Source of the DNA: Bacteroidales bacterium
Lineage (GTDB): Bacteria > Bacteroidota > Bacteroidia > Bacteroidales > JAFGXI01
Direction: 5' to 3'
DNA length: 64,000 bases
Assembly: GCA_016936665.1 (NCBI GenBank)
Contig: JAFGXI010000002.1
Coordinates: 124,001 to 188,000, forward strand
The notes beneath the pieces were generated by a model that saw only the letters and a program-made list of their open reading frames with translations, made no database searches and was not told the origin of the DNA. Numbering within the stretch: the stretch's first letter is position 1; the number at the start of each line of letters is the position of its first letter. Below are positions 26,601 through 35,500 of the stretch, one piece after another. Both the position numbers and the translations under genes were made by a program.

Positions 26601-27554
26601 TTATTGGTTCATAATTAAAGCGGCAGCACCTAATAAACCAGCGTTTTTTTCTAATAATTTTGATGGATATACTCGTGTTGTATCTTTAAAAATAGGCAAT
26701 ACATTATCGTTTATTGTTTTTTCGATTGTTGGTATCAGATAACTATGTGCATGAGCTAAACCGCCACTTAGAAAAACAGCTTCGGGACTAAAAACCGTGA
26801 TGTAATCGGTTAGTTTTTGTCCTAGAATTTTAGCAGTGTATTCTAAGGCTTTTATCGCTAAAGCATCACCTTTTATAGCTGCTTCATGTACATTTTTTGC
26901 GCTGATGTTAGTAAGATCTCTTAAGCTGGAGTTCTGCCGACTTACTGCCAATAGCTCACCTATAGTTAATTTAAGACCGGTGGCCGATACATATGTTTCT
27001 AAACATCCTTTTCGTCCACAACCGCAAGGTCGACCATTGGCTTGAGCAATGGTATGTCCCAATTCGCCTGCAAATCCGGTTTTTCCATACATCACTTCAC
27101 CATTTACAACAATGCCAGATCCTAGTCCGGTTCCCAAAGTAACGACTAAAAAATTGTTCATTTCAGTGGCGCCTCCGAATAACATCTCGGCATAAGCTGC
27201 CGCGTTGGCGTCGTTGGTTAATACTGTTGGAAGATGCGTTTCCGCTTTGAACATTTCTGCCAAAGGAATATGACCCTTCCACTTTAAATTAGGAGCCATT
27301 TCTATTGAACCGGTAAAGTAATTTCCGTTTGGAGCTCCGATTCCAATACCAACCAATTGCTCGTATTGATGACCTTGATGATGTTCTTCTATTGCTTGGC
27401 TCACCATTTTTACCATGGACTCTGCGGTCTCGAATAATTCTGTTCTAAAGTTGATTTGATGAATGATTTGCGCATTTTCATCTATCCAGGCGCACTCAAT
27501 ATTGGTTCCTCCAATGTCGATGCCTATTGCAGTCTTTTCTGTGTTGGGTTTCAT
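26601..27554 (-). CDS. ROK family sugar kinase
   Basis: 317 residues from the ATG at 27554, chosen because it overlaps the TGA of the upstream permease gene (ATGA) and opens with MKPNTEKTAIGIDIGGTN, leaving the ATP-binding DIGGTN at the expected distance. Other ROK features: the ELGH motif ahead of the zinc site CGCGRKGCLE (around 172-181) and the phosphate-binding VVTLGTGLGSGIV. ROK kinases phosphorylate glucose, mannose, N-acetylglucosamine or related sugars at C6. The operon with an alpha-mannosidase and a hexose permease points to mannose or a broad hexokinase activity, as in Bacteroides RokA. A longer start at 27590 is possible. Confidence 0.88.
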   Translation of the reverse strand: MKPNTEKTAIGIDIGGTNIECAWIDENAQIIHQINFRTELFETAESMVKMVSQAIEEHHQGHQYEQLVGIGIGAPNGNYFTGSIEMAPNLKWKGHIPLAEMFKAETHLPTVLTNDANAAAYAEMLFGGATEMNNFLVVTLGTGLGSGIVVNGEVMYGKTGFAGELGHTIAQANGRPCGCGRKGCLETYVSATGLKLTIGELLAVSRQNSSLRDLTNISAKNVHEAAIKGDALAIKALEYTAKILGQKLTDYITVFSPEAVFLSGGLAHAHSYLIPTIEKTINDNVLPIFKDTTRVYPSKLLEKNAGLLGAAALIMNQ

Positions 27555-28960
27555 TGTTTTAATTGTTTTAATTGTTGATGTCCTTTCCATCCGTAGTAGG
27601 TAATGTATAATAATCCGATGACAGGAACGATATAAGAAGTTTGAATGTTAAACGATTGAATAATATGACTCTGAATCCAAGGCAATGCAGCACCGCCAAC
27701 AATGGCCATAACCAATAAAGAAGAACCTTGACTGGTATATTTTCCTAGGTCTTTTATTGCTAAAGTGAATATATTCGACCATCCTATTGAGAAAAATAAG
27801 CCCGAACCTAAAACAGACCACATCGCTAAGTGTCCTTTGCTGAACATGGCTGTGCTTAACAATACAATATTGACTATTGAAAACACGACCAGTGATCGTG
27901 CCGGTTTGCTCTGCCCAATGAAGAATGCGAAAATGCTTAAAGCAATATAAAAAGCATATAAATAAACATCTTTCAACGCTAATAAATGCAAGCTGAACTG
28001 ACCATCGATATATTTTATGGCTGTTGCAAAATAGATAAACACAAAAACCAAGATAGCAATAACAAACATGCTTAAATATTTTTTAACAGGAGCCAAATCA
28101 GATTTTAAAGATTGACTGGCCATTAAACGTCCGATCATCAAACCTCCCCAAAAATAGGAGAGATAGTAACTGGCTTCGTTTTCTGGTAAACCACCAATGT
28201 CTTTATGCTTTATCAGTTCAACAATCCATGTACCTACAGAAACTTCAGAGCCCACATAAAAGAATATAGCAATAATTCCTAAAACCAAGTGACGTTGCTT
28301 AAATATTGTAAAGCCGGCTGTAATGGATTCATTATTTGAAAATGAAGGCATTTTTGCTAACTTAACTAACATAGCCATAGCAACAAAGACAAATCCGTAG
28401 ATAAGATAAGTTTTCGATACAGATTCAATTGTTGGAATCCCATCGGAGAAAATTTGATAAATAAGTAAAGTACCTACGATAGGTCCTATGGTTGTTCCGA
28501 GCGAATTAAAACCTTGAGCTAAATTTAACCGACTAGATGCGGTTTCCGGTGGCCCAATTATAGCAGCGTAAGGGTTAGAGCATATTTGCAAAAGCGTAAC
28601 ACCTGTTGCTAGAATGAAAAGAGCTGCCAAAAAGGTTCCGTAAGAATTAAACGTGGCTGCCGGATAAAAACTAAAACATCCGATGCCCGTAATAATTAGA
28701 CTGATAATCATTCCATTGTTATATCCAATCTTGTTAATAGGATCTTTTCCGCTTAATGAACTAATTAAAAAGTAGATTAGAGAAACGATAAAAAAAGCTC
28801 CAAAAAAAGACATCTGAACCAATGAACGCTGGGTAGGGCTGAGGTGAAATAAATTTTGAAAAGTGTTTACTAAGATGTCGTTCATTACAGTGATGAAGCC
28901 CCAAGTAAAAAAAAGGCTTACCAAACTAATTAAAGCAGTAAGTTTAGAATGCTGTCTCAT
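27551..28960 (-). CDS. FHS-family sugar:H+ symporter (MFS, GluP/FucP-like)
   Basis: 469 residues with about 12 hydrophobic segments. Family signatures: FFTWGFITVMNDILV in segment 1, LLQICSNPYAAIIGPP and RLNLAQGFNSLGTTIGP in the middle of the N-half, as in the fucose/glucose/galactose permeases. It would carry hexoses from periplasm to cytoplasm with protons. It is first of the operon permease-kinase-mannosidase; its stop overlaps the kinase start. A TAnnTTTG box lies 18 nt ahead of its ATG. Confidence 0.9.
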   Translation of the reverse strand: MRQHSKLTALISLVSLFFTWGFITVMNDILVNTFQNLFHLSPTQRSLVQMSFFGAFFIVSLIYFLISSLSGKDPINKIGYNNGMIISLIITGIGCFSFYPAATFNSYGTFLAALFILATGVTLLQICSNPYAAIIGPPETASSRLNLAQGFNSLGTTIGPIVGTLLIYQIFSDGIPTIESVSKTYLIYGFVFVAMAMLVKLAKMPSFSNNESITAGFTIFKQRHLVLGIIAIFFYVGSEVSVGTWIVELIKHKDIGGLPENEASYYLSYFWGGLMIGRLMASQSLKSDLAPVKKYLSMFVIAILVFVFIYFATAIKYIDGQFSLHLLALKDVYLYAFYIALSIFAFFIGQSKPARSLVVFSIVNIVLLSTAMFSKGHLAMWSVLGSGLFFSIGWSNIFTLAIKDLGKYTSQGSSLLVMAIVGGAALPWIQSHIIQSFNIQTSYIVPVIGLLYITYYGWKGHQQLKQLKQ

Positions 28961-28977
28961 AATTTGTCAATATCTCT

Positions 28978-28985
28978 CAAAGATA
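28978..28985 (-). promoter_or_regulatory. Bacteroidota -7 box for the mannose operon
   Basis: The minus strand reads TATCTTTG 17 nt before the ATG at 28960. The implied leader is very short. No strong TTG at -33 is seen. No operator or riboswitch is recognisable in the 214-nt gap. Confidence 0.5.
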
Positions 28986-29174
28986 AAATTTAGCGACGAA
29001 AAAAATGATGAAAAATATCAACAAAAGGGTAATATTTGACGATTGTTAATGATTAATTATTGAACATGGAGTAATATGTAAATCTTAATTTATCAATATG
29101 TTAAAGCTTGTTAATGAAGTAACAAACGCACATAAAGCTCGTCTGAACTGAAAATAAATATAAAAAGAAATGTT

Positions 29175-29489
29175 ATGAAAAGTTTAGTCTTATTTTTAGC
29201 AATGGTGTTAGCTAGCCAATTATCTATGGCTCAAACACCAAATAATAATTTCAAAAGTTGTATTTCTGAAATTGTTTTGTATCCTAGTCAATTAAATTTG
29301 AACGAAACCAACAATTTTGCGTTGGTCGATTTAAGTGTGAGCGAAAATGGAACGCTGTCAGTTCATCAAATAAATGCTTCAAGTGAGTTGAAAAAGTATG
29401 TTTTAAGCAGATTAAACGGATATAAATTGATTAATTCCAAAGGCTTATCCGGAAAACGTTATGCCTTAAAACTTAACTTCGAAAAATAA
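29175..29489 (+). CDS. Small secreted protein of unknown function
   Basis: 104 residues with a signal peptide (MKSLVLFLAMVLASQLSMAQ), leaving an 84-residue mature domain. The pattern (VDLSVSENGTLSVHQINASSELKKYVLSRLNGYKL ... YALKLNFEK) recalls small periplasmic alpha/beta domains similar to the TonB C-terminal fold (variable residue, then a strand 'ENGTLSV', then a helix), but this is only a resemblance. It stands alone between divergent and convergent neighbours, with a strong terminator 20 nt downstream. Confidence 0.65.
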   Translation: MKSLVLFLAMVLASQLSMAQTPNNNFKSCISEIVLYPSQLNLNETNNFALVDLSVSENGTLSVHQINASSELKKYVLSRLNGYKLINSKGLSGKRYALKLNFEK

Positions 29490-29508
29490 TATATGGGTTT
29501 GACGTAAT

Positions 29509-29545
29509 AAAAATGGGCATCGTGAAAACGATAGCCCATTTTTTT
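29509..29545. terminator. Bidirectional intrinsic terminator with GAAA tetraloop
   Basis: AAAAATGGGC (29509-29518) pairs with GCCCATTTTT (29534-29543); an inner ATCGT/ACGAT stem closes a GAAA loop, with one bulged A at 29533. T-runs occur on both strands. It serves the small secreted protein (plus) and the giant type B cargo (minus). Confidence 0.88.
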
Positions 29546-29574
29546 GTAAGTAAATTTAAGTTAGTAGTTATTGT

Positions 29575-32500
29575 TTATCGAATTAAGTGAATTATACCCG
29601 AAACTTCGTGTTCTATTTCATAAATGTCTTTATATTTTGCTACGTAAGAATAAACTCCTGTTTTACCAATTTTATTGTCCTTAATTGTTCCATCCCAACC
29701 AACCTGCAAGTCATCTGAAACAAAAACAGGTTCTCCCCATCGATCGAACACTTTAAGTTCGTATCCTTCACTCAAAATGTTTACGCCTTTAGGTATGAAA
29801 ATATCGTTATGATTATCGTTATCTGGTGTAAAGGCATCGGGGAACCACAATTCTACTACAGGTTCAACTTGAATAAACTTATAAGTACTGTCTTTACAAC
29901 CGAACTCTGTCGAAGCAACTAGTAAAACTTCGTAATTGCCAATAGCTTTAAATAGATACAATGGGTCGCTTAAATTAGATTGGTCGCCAGTTCCAAAATC
30001 CCAGAAATAAACGTCGGCACCTAAACTTTGATTGGTAAATAATATTTCGGGTTTTAGTATTGAAGTTACCAAAGGGCTAGGTTTAAACTCTGCTTTAGGT
30101 TTAGGTTCTACTCTTATAAGTTCTTCATGTATGTATTGGGTCGCACATCCGTTAATGGTTCTTATCTGTAAGCTAACATCGTATAATCCTTGATTGCTAT
30201 ATGTATGCGATGGGTTTTCGCTCAAGGATAGGTTATTATCGTCTTGGTCCCCAAAATTCCATAGATAAGATTCAGCAAGCTCATCTGGTAAAATTTGTGC
30301 ATAAAACTTAATGCTTTCATCTTCGCATATGGCTATTTTATCTGAGGTGAAGTTAACGTAAGGTAAAGGATAGGTTCTAACTTTAAGGGTATCTGTTACT
30401 TGCATACAACCATCTTCGGCAATAAAGATATAATCATGGTTTTCCATTACTGGTAACTTAACAATATTCTGAGAAAATTCTCCATCGATGCTTAATAGAT
30501 AAGGAGCTCCTGTACCTCCGTAAATCGAAGCATTAGCTAGAATTGTATCGCCAGGGCAAAGGGTGTCAAAATTATTGTAAACATCTACTTTTAACGAGTC
30601 GAACACATAAATATTTACCATATCGGAATTACTACAGCCGTAGGCATCGAAAACTGTAACGCTATAGCTGGTCGATAGGTGTAGGGTTTCATTTATACTG
30701 GATGTGAATTTTCCATTGTTCCATAAATACATATAAGGAGCTTGGCCCTCGCTTACAATGGCATTAATATCAACATTTTCGCCGTTACATAAAGCATCCA
30801 TCATTGGAATGTCAACAATTACTTTATCTACTTCTATATCTATAGTTGCAACAGATTCACAACCGGGTCCATAAGTCCCATGCGCATAATAAGTCGTGTT
30901 TGTTGTCGGATTTACAGTAACAGTAGAACCGTAAACACTAGAGATATTATAAGTTGGAAACCATTCGTAATTATCAGCTCCAATAGCTGTTAAAGTAACA
31001 CTTTGACCGTAGCATATTAAAGCTTGATCGGGTGTAATTGTAACTGTACTTGGCGCAAAAACTGTTACAGTAACGTCGTCGCTCGAGCTACAACCAATGT
31101 TATCGGTTAAGGTAACAGTGTATGTTGTGGTTTGTGTAGGACTAACATTAACTTGGAATGTATTGCCTAAACCATGACTCCATTCAAAGTTCCCTGATCC
31201 ATTTGCAACTAAAGTAGTTTGTTCACCTTCGCAAATATCTACATCCTGTCCGGCATTAACAATTGGAGATTCACGCACCAATACAGAAACCTCGTCGCTT
31301 GCTTCACAGCCTTGATTATATACTGTTACAGTATAGCTTGTCGTCTGATCTGGTTGAACAACGATTGACGCTGTCGATTGTGTAGTACTCCACATATATG
31401 TTGCACCCCCTGAAGCAGTAAGTGTAGCATATTGGCCTTGGCAAATTTCTTGGTCGTTACCTGCAAATGCTGTAGGTGTGGGTACAACAGTAACAATTAC
31501 TTGATCGGTGTTTTCGCAGCCATTAGCATCAGTGCCTGTTACACTGTAGGTTTGGGTTGAAATAGGTATGAAAGACTGTTGATTGACAACATTATTGTTC
31601 CAAACATAGGAAACTGCTCCGCTTGCAACCAATATAGCAATTTGCCCGTCGCAAACAGAAGTATCGTTACCTGCATATACATTCGGAAGTGGATTAACAG
31701 TAATAGTGCTTATACCACTAACAGTTCCTGTACAATAACTATCGCTGACTTGAATTAAACTGTATTGTGTACTAAATGTTGGATTAACAGTAATATTAAA
31801 AGGAGAACTGTTTATTGCATTTATAGTTGTCTGTGTTGAACCATCGGTATAGATAATATCGTATGGTGCGTTGCCAGTCAACTGTATTTGTAATTCAGTA
31901 TTTTCGCCTGAACAAATTGAGGTATTACCGCTTATTGTTGCTGTTGGTAAATTTCTTACAGTAATGTTGGCTGAACCGGAAACGGAACCTTGACACGTAC
32001 CATCAGAAATCATATTTAAAGTAACGCTTGTGTTCGCGTTTGGTGTAATATCAAAGCTAAAAGGAGAACTGGTAATATTATTAAGGGTATATGTATTTCC
32101 TCCATAGCTGTATTCTGCATTATATGGGAAAGTTCCCCCAGAGACATTAATAGTTAGTGTTGCTGTTTCTCCCATGCAAATGGTTTGTGTTCCACTCAGA
32201 GAACCTACAATTGGACATGAACAATCTACAAATCCACTGATAGTTTGCGGATCGCAACCCCATGCATCGTCAACAACAAAACTATAATTGCTCGCAGAAG
32301 GAATAGGATCACTTGTAAATGAGCTACCAGATAACGAACCATTGTTCGGCGTTACAATGTACGAAGAAATATCACCGCCAATGATATCAAAGTTTACTTC
32401 GTATTCAGTATCTCCTGCTAAACAATTGTCGGTAATGTTGCTTACGCTTACGCCTTCGTGTACATTCACAGCAATAGTTTCGTTGATGTTTTGGCTACAG

Positions 32501-35500
32501 TTATTATCGGATACGCTTGTAAAAGTGTAAGTCGTATTAATTGTTGGATTTAAGCTGAAGGTATAAGGATTGCTATTTATGCCAGTTTGAGAGAAGGTAT
32601 TGGTGCCGTCGTTGTATGAAATTGAATATGGGGCTGAACCGGTAAAGGTAAGTTCGATATCGAAAGCATCTCCATTGCATATATCGCTTAAGCCACTGAG
32701 CAATATATTAGGCAAAGCTAATACTGTTATTGTAGCAGAACCGGAAGATGAACCAGTACAGTTGATGTCGTTGCAAGAGTTAATTGTGTATGTAGTTGTA
32801 TTTGTTGGACATACGTTAATAGTGTAGGGGCTGGTATTAGCCGTGCCATTATATGTATTTGTGCCATCGGAATAAGTGAAATTATATGGGAATGTACCAC
32901 CAGAAAATGTAAAAGTAAGATCTGCGCAATCTCCATTACAAATATTTGTATTACCGGTTAAATTACCAATTACCGGACAGTTACAGTCTTGCGAACCGCT
33001 TACCGCTACTGGAGAACATCCATACTGATCGGTTACTGTGAAGCTGTAATTTGTTCCGGAAACAATATTGTTGCTTGTAAAACTATTTCCTGAAATTGTA
33101 CCGCTACCTGCCGGCGTAACTTGATAAGATGTGAAATCGCCATTGTTAATATCGAAAGTAACTATATAATCGGACTGAGATGCATTACAGGCCGTTGTGA
33201 TATTCGAAACATTGATAGGATTATGTACGTTGACACTGGCACTTCCGGAAAAAGTACCACTACAATTATTATCGCTGAAATTGGTTACAGTATATACGGT
33301 AGAATTAGTTGGATTTACAGAAATTGTATGCGGGTTATTATTTGTTGTGATACTCGTTGTATTTGTACCATCGAAATAATCGAAAGAAAAGGGAGAATCT
33401 CCTGTAAAAGTAAAACTGATATCGCTACTTTCGCCAGAACAAATATCTTCATTTCCACTTATCACTACTGTTGGAGTGGGATATATATTGACTTGAGCTG
33501 TGCCGTTAATAAAAGTGCCATCACAGTATTGATCACTTACGATTGTAAAGGTGTATGTTGTGTTTGTTGTTGGGCTTACCGTTAAAGAATAAGGCGATGA
33601 ACTGATGTTATTTATAGTTTGTGTTGAACCTCCGTTAGCCGTATATTCAATATTCCAGTTGGGTGTTCCGCTTAAATTAATGATGATATTTGAAGATCCT
33701 CCCGAACAAATTTCATCCGTAAAATTAACATCGCCAGTAGGTAGATCTCTGACGGTAATGAGTGCTGTACCTCCGGAGGTGCCTGTACAGTTTCCATCGC
33801 TCGTCGATGTTAAACTATAAGTTGTTGTGCTTGTTGGGCATACCGAGATGGTATAAGGGCTGGTGTTTGCTGATCCATTATAAGAATTAGTTCCGTCGGA
33901 ATAAGTGAAATTGTAAGGAAAAGTTCCTCCGGAAAATGTAAAAGTTAAATCTGTACAATCTGAGTTACAAATTGTGTTGTCGCCGGATAAGTTACCGATT
34001 ACCGGGCAGTTGCAATCTTGAGTTCCACTTACCGTTACTGGAGAACATCCATATTGATCGGTTACTGTAAAGCTATAATTAGAGCCTGAAGTTATGTTAT
34101 TACTTGTAAATGTATTGCCGGATAGTGTTCCGCTTCCTGCTGGTGTTACGATGTAGGATGTATTATCACCATTTGAAATATCGAAGGTTACATAATAATC
34201 GGATTGAGAAGCATTGCATATAGCAAGAATGTTATTTACCGTTACAGCCTCGTGTTCTGTAATAGTTGCAGAACCAGAAACCGTTCCATCACAGCCTGAT
34301 GCATCGCTTACACTAGTTATAATATACGAACCATCACTGCCAGTAAATGTATATGGAGAAGAACCAATGTTATTTATTGATGATTGTGCAATGCCATCGA
34401 GTGTATAGTTAATCGTCCAATTTGCGGTTCCTGTTAAAGCCACCGATATATTGGCTGTTTCACCTTGGCAAATATCTCCACCACCACTTAAACTTGCTGT
34501 TGGGCCGGTTGCACCAGGGTTAACTATAAAAGATTGAGTCACTATACATGAAGCATCCAAGTTATCGGTTACTGTAACGGTGTAAGTTCCTGCGTATAAA
34601 TTATTTATATCTTCATTGCTTGAAGAAAATGAAGGCCCAGACCATGAGATACTATAAGTTGAACTCCCAGTGATGGTTAAATTAATAGCCCCTGTGTTAT
34701 TCCCAGAACAATCGACATGCATTATTGCTCCTGTAACAGTGGGGGGTGTACATGCCGAGCAGGGCGGGATAGAGGATAGATCTGTATAGCTTAGTTGAAC
34801 GCCATTATCATCGGATATTTGCATTGGCCAGTTACTAGGTGGAGTCACGGAGGTGCCTGTACCAAATTGAACCCAATCTGTTCCTGTACAAGTGCTAGAA
34901 CTGCACCCTGTGTAAAATCCAAAAACGTAATTTGGTGTTGCCGTCGGACAATCTATACATTCCTGTTCGTTACTTATTGTTGAATTAAAATTTTCCCAAT
35001 CTTCCCAAATAATTGTACCAACACCACCTGTAGTAAGGGTAATGTTAGTCCCGTCGTAACAAACGTTCATTGGAGAACAATCAAGAACCTCAATATCTAC
35101 TGTTTCTGAACCACAAGGTTTTGAATAGGTAATTGTATATGTACCAACCCCTACAACAGAAGGATCAAATGTACCATTGATAACATCGACAATACCTGGG
35201 CCGGAAAATGTTCCTCCCGACACAGAAACATCAATATTAAAAGGGGCATCGGTGGAGCAAACAGGATCTACAGGGCATATATTTACATCGCAACAAATCA
35301 ATTGAAATTGACCGCTTGCTGACATATTTATAGCTTCAATTTTTCCTTGTCTATCCCCATTATATGAATTATCTTGAACTGCTCCAACGGCAAATACTTC
35401 ACCATTGTTGCTAACTGCTACATCGTAAACAGTAAAGTTTACAGTAACTTGTTGAAGAATATTTAAATTTTCATCATATTTAATAACTTTATTTTTAGAG

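Noticed and set aside
33121..33585. 154-codon plus-strand open frame opposite the type B cargo gene
   Set aside because: Low-complexity, Ile/Cys-rich translation of the antisense of repeat-coding DNA; no start signals or homology-like motifs.
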